Shown piece after piece: positions 15,001 through 22,270 of a DNA stretch of 35,586 bases. The notes under the pieces were generated by a model, which saw only the letters and a program-made list of their open reading frames with translations, did not search any database and had not been told where the DNA came from. The position numbers and the translations under genes are program-made. Source of the stretch: Candidatus Melainabacteria bacterium (lineage in GTDB: Bacteria; Cyanobacteriota; Vampirovibrionia; LMEP-6097); the NCBI GenBank assembly GCA_018695135.1, contig JABHOV010000005.1, forward strand, positions 1 through 35,586, read 5' to 3'. Positions within the stretch are counted from its first letter, which is position 1; each line of letters begins with the position of its first letter.

Positions 15001-17440
15001 ATTGAGACAAGCTTTTTTCAAATACCTCAAGACACAGCATCAAGGACTCAATCTTGCAGAAGTAGAAAATATATATCCAGGCATCAACAGTCTTGAAGAT
15101 GATTTCAAAACAGAAGCCAGCCTCATCACTTTAGTGAGTGATACGATGGCTGAAAACAAACTCGATAAACTGCAAGAAAAACCCTGGACTGATTTACTGG
15201 AAGCAAGTTCACCCGAAACGGACAAAGCTAAATTAAGAGCAGAAACCATTGCTAGATTTATTTATAATAATGAAGATCTTAAAAAGAAAGCAGCAAATAG
15301 CATAGATGACTTGACAGCAATCATAACAGCTTGCCTCCAACCAAAACAAGCAAGGAATGCCACTATCTTTACTCGCTTCCTCAAAGACCTAAGCGAAAAT
15401 CAAGGGCTTTATATTAGACCAATATTACTTGAGAGAGCCTATCCTAAATTAATCAAACTAGCTGATATCACTAAGGACTTAGAAGGAAGCAGCGATGTTC
15501 TTGACTACCTAATAGAAAATAATGGGGTAGTAAAGAATAATGACTGGCTTGAACTACTTGCACCCCTAGAAGCTAAACACAATAAAACAGGATTCAAAGC
15601 TGGCATTAGTCAAAGAGCTCAAATGATAGCTGGATTTTTAGATCAAAACCCTCGACCAAGTTGTTTTAATAAATACTCAGAACTTCAAGAGACTTGTTCT
15701 GTATTGATGGGCGGTATACCTGGCAGCAATAAAGGTAGAAATCCAACGCAAAGACAAGTCTTAAATGCGTTTATAAGCTATTTAGATCTCAACTACAAAC
15801 CAGCCCTAAGTCCAATGAGCCTCATAGAACTATTCCCGATTGACACTAGACTTGAAGAGCTGATTAATACTGAATCCAAGCTCTTACCAGTAATCAGCGA
15901 GAATCTTGCAAGTCTTCCAGAAAAAGCTGACGGTCAATGGCTTGAAGCTATTGATAGAGCAAGAGTCCCTGGTGTTCCACCACCAACACAGAATGCAGAT
16001 CCTGAAGCAAAACTAGCAAGAAGAGCCAGAGTCATCAATAAATTCCTCTACGATAACTTAATCAAAGCTGATGCAGATACTCGCAAGTCCTTAGCCAACA
16101 TAGAGAAAGCCGTAGCTGTCTGTCTTGGTTACGGTAGGTGCCTAAGATCCGCTACTGAACTAACTCCAACAACGTTATTTGAAAAATTCAATACTTTTAT
16201 TAAAGCCGATAACAAACTTGCTCATAGCCTATACCCAGAAGCTATCAAAATTGATTCAAGCGATAATACAGCAATCCAAGCAGCCGTTAACACACTTCTA
16301 GAAAATGGGACGATACAAGAAACACAGCTAAACTGGACTAACTTACTTAATACAGCTTTGCAAAGTACTAGTAGTAAACTCAATCCAGATGCATTGAGAC
16401 TTGCCAGAGCCGGCTTAGTTGCAGACTATCTCACTGAATCAGCTAATGGACAAAAATACCAACATCATGCCAGCCTGCTTCTCAAGGGACCAAACGGTCA
16501 GGATGATTTATTCCAGGGCTTTATTGATTTTCTCCAAAGAAAATCTCCAGATACACTCACCAATATAGCCTTGCATCGTATTTTTAATTTCGTTACAGTT
16601 TCTGAACAGGAAGTTAGAGATGCAGTGACAACCGCTATCAGTAAAGAAGACTTTTTGAGAGATTATAAGCATGACCGCACTAATGCTAAATACAAAAATG
16701 ACCAAAGACCAAGCTTTGAAGGCTTCTACCAAAAAGTCCAGCAAATCACAGGCTGTGACTTAGATGAACTAGCAAGAATTTTTCCAATAGAACATAGAGA
16801 TGTCCAATTCTATAGTGATCCTATTAACATGATCATTGCACATAAACGACCTAAACCAAAAGATGAATTTCATCTTGCTGACAGCAATAATTCTCAAGTA
16901 AATAGCTTTGCAAAAGACACTATCGAGAAAGGCAACAAAATAAGATTGCGGAAATGGCAGCAAGAAACTAAAGACATGAGGAAATTGATGATGACGATTC
17001 TCAATGAGGCAGATCTTACTCAACGGCACAAAGAGCGTGCTGTTTTAGAAGAGATCTATAGACCAGATGGTTATCCCCGTAACCGACCAAATCCAAGTAT
17101 AGAGAGTGATAATGTTAGGGGATTAATTGAATTATTAGATGCTTCACCAAACAGACAAAAAACATGCATATTTTTTGTCTGTGACGATGAGTTATCGCTA
17201 TATGAAGGTACTAATCAAGGCTTGGAACTGGTCTACCTCAAAAGCCAAGCTAAGTGGGCAACAAAAGCTGAGGCAGAAGTAGAAGTACAAAAAGTACAAG
17301 ACCTATTTAGAAACCGTGTACAACATGACCCTCTAGTCTTAATACAAGCACTTAAAAGTCTAGTACGTGATGGTAATCTACCTGTTCACTTAACTGTTCT
17401 TGCTGATATTCTCTTGGCACAATCAACTCAACGGGATTAA
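12026..17440 (+). CDS. Giant protein: degenerate SF2 helicase-like region plus tandem ~125-residue helical repeats
   Basis: This single uninterrupted frame of 1804 codons is a real gene. Residues about 100-600 follow the order of a DEAD/DEAH helicase with altered motifs: QVPKGPHADDI (137-147) where motif I PTGxGKT belongs, NILIVGSNRVDC (motif Ia-like), YLYFDATQ (284-291) for DEAH/DEAQ, ILATAHCDHERG (318-329) for the TAT motif, RVFIKAQTRKLA (about 449), EVLIHCDSLDGLEIPADCIML (543-563) resembling motif V, and a broken motif VI (LCQNRSHP). ATP hydrolysis is therefore unlikely. Two Lys/Ala-rich linkers interrupt this part. Residues about 775-1590 hold at least six divergent tandem copies of a unit with W, F/Y-L and Y/F-P marks at constant spacing. 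The last 200 residues are charged and helical. No signal peptide or membrane segment is seen. Function is unknown; a scaffold or nucleic-acid-binding role is a guess. Confidence 0.8.
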   Translation: MADINSNSWPNKSGQIDRPQGFAPLYNIKQARQSPPIIEPEETIQSAKIQAYQDGQILDPGKSRLLRNKYQVTKLLDTNERKPNIDEALVFNPRAKIQLAPLLDRQAADTQAVFANPRRQDKGTNNEELGRQSVCIQVPKGPHADDILLDKALADFEREYEKESGSKSNILIVGSNRVDCQLKATRMLLLAAAETRQTLYSHMEILDANNLHDQAKTHEPRIIFVAGKTLTGSAGLKGSKRSAPRAAAKRETEKTSKKKTAAKASVCNLLKEFGENANLEKVKYLYFDATQEYLAKESQDTFHFLRNHIKHDPSDPAQILATAHCDHERGANGDSLSLKSWFPFYLYANSPQEFRDEGLMPDLETIPYQTKIGEATAEGKRQQKALAKPANKKATRLDEEPNNTIQTVSFSKDLLGPTRIGRTVNEIYAGYETLVAEFDRLNARKPKRVFIKAQTRKLALKLYNKFRASGVKVARTHSLGVKKASDIQTITEEHEIAGAKAAGNTAELNVFTDATTQTGGNNCHYAKDRLELLRAFGKKDGYEVLIHCDSLDGLEIPADCIMLACKPIVDSDKAEKYLAPVLCQNRSHPQANDDITKLAWLTQKSQKIDDPITVKEVVHGIEKNHGENHDIELRRIVASDKRNGGGSTEAAKVRGTYDGDEDGIGQSALFTGAKEWQEFLHRQIVKSLGFATVQEGLEILADSYLESATAIESETLPSTDEVIDMLEGKLRSHPRAHDVIRSLRKEFGKDEFIEIIQRFPQYTGIINQTEASLRLHHMLNEHLANKDTETAWLATLNRENYPSITGIENYQQFIAKYLLQLNQTGENRDLLIDPTITLRYVDIILGLSDSFRGLKKPADAIFNDFYKFAQRESQHILPVTVARQDCFPNRVHFRNSITNPQQAFENTAYIINNEGIQGNPKWLQVINKIKPQGLNPFGFRQSSNQERLITDFLYNKGYRTRAYQSPEDLQNHVEVLLGASDSLNDNTEAATRLRQAFFKYLKTQHQGLNLAEVENIYPGINSLEDDFKTEASLITLVSDTMAENKLDKLQEKPWTDLLEASSPETDKAKLRAETIARFIYNNEDLKKKAANSIDDLTAIITACLQPKQARNATIFTRFLKDLSENQGLYIRPILLERAYPKLIKLADITKDLEGSSDVLDYLIENNGVVKNNDWLELLAPLEAKHNKTGFKAGISQRAQMIAGFLDQNPRPSCFNKYSELQETCSVLMGGIPGSNKGRNPTQRQVLNAFISYLDLNYKPALSPMSLIELFPIDTRLEELINTESKLLPVISENLASLPEKADGQWLEAIDRARVPGVPPPTQNADPEAKLARRARVINKFLYDNLIKADADTRKSLANIEKAVAVCLGYGRCLRSATELTPTTLFEKFNTFIKADNKLAHSLYPEAIKIDSSDNTAIQAAVNTLLENGTIQETQLNWTNLLNTALQSTSSKLNPDALRLARAGLVADYLTESANGQKYQHHASLLLKGPNGQDDLFQGFIDFLQRKSPDTLTNIALHRIFNFVTVSEQEVRDAVTTAISKEDFLRDYKHDRTNAKYKNDQRPSFEGFYQKVQQITGCDLDELARIFPIEHRDVQFYSDPINMIIAHKRPKPKDEFHLADSNNSQVNSFAKDTIEKGNKIRLRKWQQETKDMRKLMMTILNEADLTQRHKERAVLEEIYRPDGYPRNRPNPSIESDNVRGLIELLDASPNRQKTCIFFVCDDELSLYEGTNQGLELVYLKSQAKWATKAEAEVEVQKVQDLFRNRVQHDPLVLIQALKSLVRDGNLPVHLTVLADILLAQSTQRD
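14350..16800 (+). repeat. Protein-level tandem repeats within the giant gene (six full units, one partial)
   Basis: Unit starts are near 14350, 14738, 15118, 15491, 15881 and 16268, with a partial unit from 16620, so the period is about 116-130 codons. Each unit has the same landmarks in order: a Trp pair (AWLATL, KWLQVI, PWTDLL, DWLELL, QWLEAI, NWTNLL); a helix end (FIAKYLL, LITDFLY, TIARFIY, MIAGFLD, VINKFLY, LVADYLT); a hydrophobic-Gly stretch in most copies (IILGLSDS, VLLGASDS, VLMGG, VCLGYG); F-x-x-F/Y-L/I (FNDFYKF, RQAFFKYL, FTRFLKDL, LNAFISYL, FEKFNTFI, FQGFIDFL); and a closing aromatic, usually before Pro (CFP, IYP, AYP, LFP, LYP). DNA identity between units is low, so the duplication is old. 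Confidence 0.75.
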
Positions 17441-17441
17441 C

Positions 17442-17531
17442 AGGGTCGTATCCTGACATTGGACATTTTGAGTATATTTACTGATACTAATGTAAAAGAT
17501 GAAGAAATGTCCAATGTCAGGATACGACCCT
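17442..17531. terminator. 27-bp perfect inverted repeat between the giant gene and flhA
   Basis: 17442-17468 is exactly complementary to 17505-17531, with a 36-base loop that itself contains AGTAT/ATACT. It fills the space between the two convergent stops, and the flhA TAG lies in its right arm. It is probably a bidirectional terminator, though the stem is unusually long and perfect and lacks a clear U-run. Confidence 0.75.
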
Positions 17532-19653
17532 AACGCCCGCCGACTGCTGGCACGTCCATTTCTGTGCCTATAGTTTCCATCACCTGAATATTAAAATCCG
17601 GACTCAACTCAGCGTAACTTAAAATATGCACATGCGGATCAAACTGCTCTATCAATCTAAACAACGGCAAACGTAGACTAGGACCACAAATCAATATAGG
17701 GCGGCGTTCTACCTGCTCAAGTATACGGCGCGAGGCATTCGAGATCATTGTCACAAGATTTTGAATTTGTTTTGGTTCCAAAATGAGAACCATATTGTTA
17801 TCGACTTTTTGCAAAGCTTGTTCAAGTCGAGTTTCCCAACTTGGATGGAAAGCCATTGCTGGAAGTTGCCTGTCTGGAGTTGCAAACTCAAGACAAATCT
17901 GTCTACCAAGCGAAACACGAAGTTTTTCGGAGAGTTGGTCAGGATCTTTAATTGCAACGGTAAGATCTTCCAAGCGCTCAAGTACATAATGAATATCTCT
18001 AATTGAAACTCGCTCCTTGAGCATATTCACAAAGACTCTACGCAAGTCACCAAGTGAGATTGCACCAGGCACCAAATTATCAATCAATTGACTATCATAT
18101 TGTTTGACTTGATCGAGTACTCTACGCACATCAGCTTTTTCAAGTAAATCATCAATATTTTTACGCACTACTTCAGCGATGTGAGCGGTGATGACACGGA
18201 CGGCAGGTGCGGCAGGACGGTCCCAATCAATTTGTTCAAGATACTCTGGATCAACCCAATAAGCAGCTTCTTGCAAAGCTGGCTCCCAGCCAGGCAAAGA
18301 ACCAGGTGGCGGCTCAGAATAAATATTGTCCCAATCCTCTCTGAGGATCAGCATCTTGTCAGCGTAGACCTCGGCAGACGCTACAGTGGTATCTCGAATC
18401 ACCACACGGTATTCACTTGGCGACAGTGATGGCGCGTCCATGATACGCACAGAAGGCAGGATGTAACCAAGGTTGAGAGTTAGTTGGTGACGCAAGGAAG
18501 CGATTTCTGGAACTAGAGTTCCGTTACGTGCTGGATCGGCGATATCAAGCAAACCAGAACCAACCCAAACAGCAAGCTTGTCTACTTCAAGTAATGAATA
18601 CATCATCTCTGGTGTTGCACGCGGCGCGCCGCTTTGATCAACACTCTCATCAATCTCAACATCTGTATCAAGATCAGTAGCATTCGCTTTGTTTTTTTCT
18701 TTGTTGAGGTAAATAACAAATGCAACAAGTCCAAAACCTAGAATAAACAAAACTAGTTTGGGCATCCCTGGTAAAAAAGCAAAGATGAACAAGAGAGCTG
18801 CACCAACAGCAAAAGCATTCGGACGAGCCATTAATTGTTTTGCCAAATCCTGACCAAAAGAATCAGCTGTAGAACCGGCACGAGTGACGATGATACCGGT
18901 TGCAATTGAAAGAATCAGTGCTGGTAAAATAGCTGAAATCGCATCACCAATAGTAAGAATGATATATTTCTGAGCGGCAACCTCAAACGGCAAGCCTTTT
19001 TGAGCCATACCAATAGTCAAGCCAGCAACTATATTAATGATGGTAATGATGATACCTGCCATCGAATCACCCTTAACGAACTTCGAAGCACCATCCATAG
19101 AACCAAAGAAAGCAGATTCTCGTTCTACTTCAGAACGTTTGGTTTTGGCTTGTTCACTAGTAATAAGACCGGCATTAAAATCGGCATCGATAGACATTTG
19201 TTTACCTGGCATCGCATCCAAAGCAAAACGCGCAGATACCTCAGCAACACGCTCAGCACCTTTGGTAATCACCATAAACTGAACGACTGTAATAATCACA
19301 AAGATAATTATCCCAACGACGATGTTTCCACCAGCAACGAAATTTCCCATGGCAGCAATTAATTTCCCAGCATCAGCATTTAATAAAATCGAACGAGTTG
19401 TTGAGATGTTTAGAGCTAGCCTAAACATTGTTGTAAGTAACAGGAAGGTAGGTAAGGCACCAAAATCGAGAGGTTTAGAAATATAGAGAGAGATACCAAT
19501 CGCAATAACAGCGAGGGTGAGATTAATGGATATATAAAGATCCAGTAAAAATGGAGGCAAAGGGATAATGATAATCAGGATGATCCCGAAAATCAGCGCG
19601 CCAACTAATAATTCACTTATTTTTACACCAGGCATGTGAGGAAGTCTAGCCAA
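17530..19653 (-). CDS. flhA: Flagellar export gate protein FlhA
   Basis: FlhA forms the inner-membrane gate ring of the flagellar type III secretion apparatus, and its cytoplasmic domain docks chaperone-substrate complexes. The 707 residues match the family. About eight hydrophobic segments lie in the first 330 residues, including [19 protein letters not shown]. The FHIPEP-type loop contains [45 protein letters not shown] and DADFNAGLI. The rest is the cytoplasmic domain with [20 protein letters not shown] and [22 protein letters not shown]. I use the TTG at 19651-19653, as a TATATA lies eight bases upstream; ATG at 19635 is the alternative. flhB and flhF are not adjacent. Confidence 0.95.
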   Translation of the reverse strand: [707 protein letters not shown]

Positions 19654-19738
19654 ACTAAGGCTATATATAATTAATACCCGTTATCTAGCAATTTTGCATT
19701 AACAAGTGCTTAATTCAACAAAAGATTCGCGTTATCTT

Positions 19739-19808
19739 AAATGGAGATCCCGGGTATCTCCATTTTTGCCAAAGAAATTAAAAATGGAGATACCCGGGAT
19801 CTCCATTT
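19739..19808. repeat. 29-bp perfect inverted repeat between flhA and secF
   Basis: 19739-19767 is exactly complementary to 19780-19808, with a 12-base loop. Each arm is itself nearly palindromic (GGAGAT-CCCGGGT-ATCTCC). It occupies the divergent spacer and ends just upstream of the predicted secF -10, so it may be an operator or cruciform rather than a terminator. Confidence 0.85.
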
Positions 19809-19814
19809 TTAATA

Positions 19815-19823
19815 TGGTATTCT
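19815..19823 (+). promoter_or_regulatory. Extended -10 of secF
   Basis: TGGTATTCT is an extended -10 (TGn plus TATTCT) ending ten bases before the ATG at 19834. It would give a leader of about three bases and places the TTG at 19825 at the edge of the transcript. Confidence 0.4.
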
Positions 19824-19833
19824 TTTGGGTGAT

Positions 19834-20736
19834 ATGACAGTTAACAGTGTTAAAAACTCTAAAGTTTGGTTTGGTTTCTCAGCTCTCCTGGTTGGAACGA
19901 GTTTACTATTGATGGTTTTATCTACCGTTAAGCTCGGAGCTCCGGTTAGATTAGGCTTGGACTTCACAGGTGGAACCAAACTTGAATATAGTTTTGTTGA
20001 TCCAACGAGACTTGCTAATCTCAATAGCGGAAGTGTTATTGAAATCCTCAACAGTATCGGTCTAAACAACAGCACTGCGACAATCACTCAAGATGCATCA
20101 CCGCTTTTGATTATTCGTACTAAAGCAATATCTGATGACCCAGCAATGGACAATTTAAACCTTAAGCTCATCGAGACTTATGGAGAATATAAGATCAATG
20201 CGATTGATACGGTAAGTCCCATCATTGGACCTGAGCTCTTTCAAAGTGGCTTATTGGCTTTATGTTTTACAGTTATTGGAATCATTATATATATATCGTC
20301 TCGCTTCAAACGTGACTATGCATTTGCTGCCATCCTAGCTCTAGTACATGATGTAGTAATTCTCATGGGGCTCTTTGCCTTTCTTGGTTTATTTCAAGGC
20401 ATCGAGGTTAACAGCTTGTTTATTACAGCGATCCTAACAACATTTGGTTTTTCTGTGCATGACACAATCGTGGTCTTTGATAGAATTCGCGAGAACCAAA
20501 AACTACAAACGCAAAAATTCAAATTCTCTGACGTAGCAAATCTAAGCGTCAATCAAGTTTCAACTAGATCACTCAACACTTCAATTACTACACTGACAGT
20601 ACTTGCTTTCTTGTTTTTCTTTGGTGGCGCTTCAACACAACTCTTTGTTGCTGCCCTCTTTGTAGGACTTGCAATTGGAACTTATAGTTCTTTATTCTTA
20701 GCTAGCCCATTGTTGGTTGCTTTTAGAGCTAGGTAA
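19834..20736 (+). CDS. secF: Protein translocase subunit SecF
   Basis: SecF works with SecD to drive proton-powered late steps of protein export. The frame can start at TTG 19825, but the ATG at 19834 (MTVNSVKNSKVWFG) fits better, giving 300 residues. Landmarks are a first membrane helix (residues about 13-33), the LGLDFTGGTKLEYSF motif right after it, a periplasmic domain, then five membrane helices. The last part carries ILTTFGFSVHDTIVVFDRIREN, NTSITTLTVLAFLFFFGG and AIGTYSSLFLASPLL. secD normally lies just upstream or is fused; here flhA diverges instead, so secD must be elsewhere. Confidence 0.93.
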   Translation: MTVNSVKNSKVWFGFSALLVGTSLLLMVLSTVKLGAPVRLGLDFTGGTKLEYSFVDPTRLANLNSGSVIEILNSIGLNNSTATITQDASPLLIIRTKAISDDPAMDNLNLKLIETYGEYKINAIDTVSPIIGPELFQSGLLALCFTVIGIIIYISSRFKRDYAFAAILALVHDVVILMGLFAFLGLFQGIEVNSLFITAILTTFGFSVHDTIVVFDRIRENQKLQTQKFKFSDVANLSVNQVSTRSLNTSITTLTVLAFLFFFGGASTQLFVAALFVGLAIGTYSSLFLASPLLVAFRAR

Positions 20737-20980
20737 CTACTAATAATTCATTTTATTATTGATTCGTTTTGAAATGTTCAAGAAATCTCTGGTCCATTGC
20801 TATGCAATTTCCCGAGATGTTTCGGGGGTCACCTTGTCTTCGTTGAAACTAAAGTTGGCACGGTCCCCTGAAAGGCTTGCGACGAAAGTGATGGCTGAGT
20901 TGGCTGAGCCGCCAATGATGACATCAGTTGAGGAGTGTAACGCAGCTATTGGGCATTTTAGAATGAGCCCCAAACTCAAA
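20737..20980. other. Non-coding stretch with a sequence related to the peroxiredoxin leader
   Basis: No convincing gene lies in this roughly 350-base gap up to 21094. It contains a CCCGA/TCGGG hairpin near 20812-20827 and, around 20896-20935, GAGTTGGCTGAGCCGCCAATGA. That matches the loop of the peroxiredoxin leader (GAGTTGACTGAGCTGTCAATGA) with paired changes. Similarity continues weakly to a final AGCCC about 50-60 bases further on in both places. An antisense frame of 89 codons covers the stretch but looks incidental. Confidence 0.45.
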
Positions 20981-20983
20981 AAC

Positions 20984-21006
20984 AAAAAAGACCCCAAAGG
21001 GGTCTT
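20984..21006 (-). terminator. Terminator for the ribbon-helix-helix gene
   Basis: AAGACCCC pairs with GGGGTCTT around AAA (20988-21006). On the minus strand six T follow (20984-20989), but on the plus strand only two, so it mainly stops minus-strand transcripts. Confidence 0.8.
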
Positions 21007-21094
21007 CCTGTAAGCTTTAGTAATCCTGTCCCTTCCCGTGACTCCTTGCGGAATCATATCGCCGGCCATGGGCCGATAATTGAAAATTCTTGGA

Positions 21095-21343
21095 CTATCT
21101 TTCTGCGCCGACTAACTCACGGTTAGCAGCAACAGCTTCTTGAGCTACTTCAGTCTCAGGATTAACTCCTTTGAACTGTCTTGCCCATCTTTCAAGTACT
21201 TCAGCTTGACTAAGACTTTCTCTGTCCGCTAAGCCCTTGATAATGGTCAATGCTTCTGGACTAAGACGGAAAGATACCATCTTTTTGGCTTCACCATATA
21301 ATGGTTTCGGGCCGGTTTTTTTTCTTGTTTTTTGTTCTATCAT
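21095..21343 (-). CDS. Ribbon-helix-helix (CopG/Arc-like) DNA-binding protein
   Basis: This small basic protein has the shape of a ribbon-helix-helix regulator or antitoxin. A strand KKMVSFRLSPEALTII is followed by two helices (KGLADRESLSQAEVLERWARQF), with a Gly-Pro-Lys basic arm in front (KKTGPKPLYG). The frame is open to 21373, but an AGGAG Shine-Dalgarno precedes the ATG at 21341-21343 (MIEQKTRKK) and a good promoter lies further up, so that start is preferred (82 residues). No toxin gene is adjacent, so a transcription-factor role is as likely as an antitoxin role. Confidence 0.72.
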   Translation of the reverse strand: MIEQKTRKKTGPKPLYGEAKKMVSFRLSPEALTIIKGLADRESLSQAEVLERWARQFKGVNPETEVAQEAVAANRELVGAER

Positions 21344-21390
21344 TCTTGGATCACTCCTGTTTGCTTTACACATTCATTATGTATTATGTC

Positions 21391-21420
21391 ATTATAACAT
21401 ATCATAAAACATTTTGTACA
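21391..21420 (-). promoter_or_regulatory. Promoter of the ribbon-helix-helix gene, with repeated flanking words
   Basis: On the minus strand TGTACA (21415-21420) and TATAAT (21391-21396) are 18 bases apart. TATAACATATCA around the -10 recurs about 90 bases upstream near 21482, and a second TTGTACA lies near 21454. Such repeats around a regulator's own promoter suggest autoregulation. The remaining AT-rich space to 21586 shows nothing else. Confidence 0.5.
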
Positions 21421-21586
21421 GACATTAACCTAAAGCGGTAAATCCACCATGCCTTGTACAAAACTACGCATCAATAAATTGTATAACATATCAGGGGTAA
21501 AGTAAAGTGCTATTACTTAAATTTAAAGTTTATTTTATAAATAATATAGAAATTATAAACAATAAAGAGAAGATAAAGGCAAAACC

Positions 21587-22171
21587 CTAGTCAGTCGCGC
21601 TTCTTATCTGTTCAAGAACCATGCCTAAGCCAAGCTTGAGCTCCTCAAGTCCTTGATTATTCTCTATTAGATAATCGGCTCTTTTGATCTTTTCAGCCTG
21701 TGACATTTGCGACTTGATTCGTTTTTCAATCTCGGCCCCAGATAATTCGTGATTGCGTGCTTGCAAACGACTTGCCTGCAATTTATCATTGCAGTAAACC
21801 GTAACAATATAGTCATAGCGATTTTCCAAACCAGCCTCAAACAAAAGTGGCAACACGTTCACCACCAACTCTGCAGATTGATTCTGCTTCAGCCATTCCT
21901 TGAACTTAAGTTCTATTCGTGGGTGTAAAATCGCCTCAAGTTTTTTGCGACGAAACTTAGCCTCATCATCATCACCAAAAATAAGAGAAGCTATTTTCTG
22001 TTTATCAAGACTAGAGAAAATCTCGAGGATTTCAGATTGCACTTGCTTATCCTCATAAAGCTGTTGCACAACCTCATCACTATCCAAAATCGGAATCCCT
22101 CGTTCGATCAATAATCGCGCCAAACTAGATTTGCCGCAAGCTATGTTTCCAGTGAGACCTATAATTTTCAT
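21587..22171 (-). CDS. coaE: Dephospho-CoA kinase CoaE
   Basis: CoaE phosphorylates dephospho-CoA with ATP, the last step of coenzyme A synthesis. The 194 residues carry the P-loop GLTGNIACGKSS (residues 5-16), the IPILDSDEVVQQLY segment typical of the family, a middle HPRIELKF and LPLLFEAGLENRYD, and late RLQARNHELSGAEIEKRIKSQMSQAEKIKRADYLIENN. The ATG start gives MKIIGLTGNIA, as expected. It stands alone on the minus strand and diverges from the pseudopilin gene. Confidence 0.95.
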   Translation of the reverse strand: MKIIGLTGNIACGKSSLARLLIERGIPILDSDEVVQQLYEDKQVQSEILEIFSSLDKQKIASLIFGDDDEAKFRRKKLEAILHPRIELKFKEWLKQNQSAELVVNVLPLLFEAGLENRYDYIVTVYCNDKLQASRLQARNHELSGAEIEKRIKSQMSQAEKIKRADYLIENNQGLEELKLGLGMVLEQIRSATD

Positions 22172-22216
22172 GTAGTTAAGGGATAGGAGACTGGCAGAAG
22201 CAAACTCAAATAAAAG

Positions 22217-22251
22217 TCCCTACTCCCTATTCCCGATTCCCTAATCCCTAT
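22217..22251. repeat. Five tandem heptamers TCCCTAY (STRR-like)
   Basis: The units TCCCTAC, TCCCTAT, TCCCGAT, TCCCTAA and TCCCTAT follow with no gap. Nearer coaE, 22177-22188 (AGGGATAGGAGA) is close to two units in inverted orientation, so the spacer can form a hairpin. Heptamer tandem repeats of this sort are a known feature of cyanobacterial genomes. Confidence 0.8.
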
Positions 22252-22258
22252 TATGCCA

Positions 22259-22264
22259 TATACT
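22259..22264 (+). promoter_or_regulatory. -10 box of the pseudopilin gene, predicts a leaderless mRNA
   Basis: TATACT ends six bases before the ATG at 22271; no Shine-Dalgarno is present. Confidence 0.5.
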
Positions 22265-22270
22265 AAATAA

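Noticed and set aside
12026-17440. Giant gene as an adhesin or repeat toxin
   Set aside because: There is no signal peptide, no Cys- or Gly/Asp-rich beta repeats and no membrane segment; the repeats look helical and cytoplasmic.
20800-21069. Minus-strand ORF of 89 codons downstream of secF
   Set aside because: It crosses a strong minus-strand terminator and the repeat-like element, with no Shine-Dalgarno; probably incidental.
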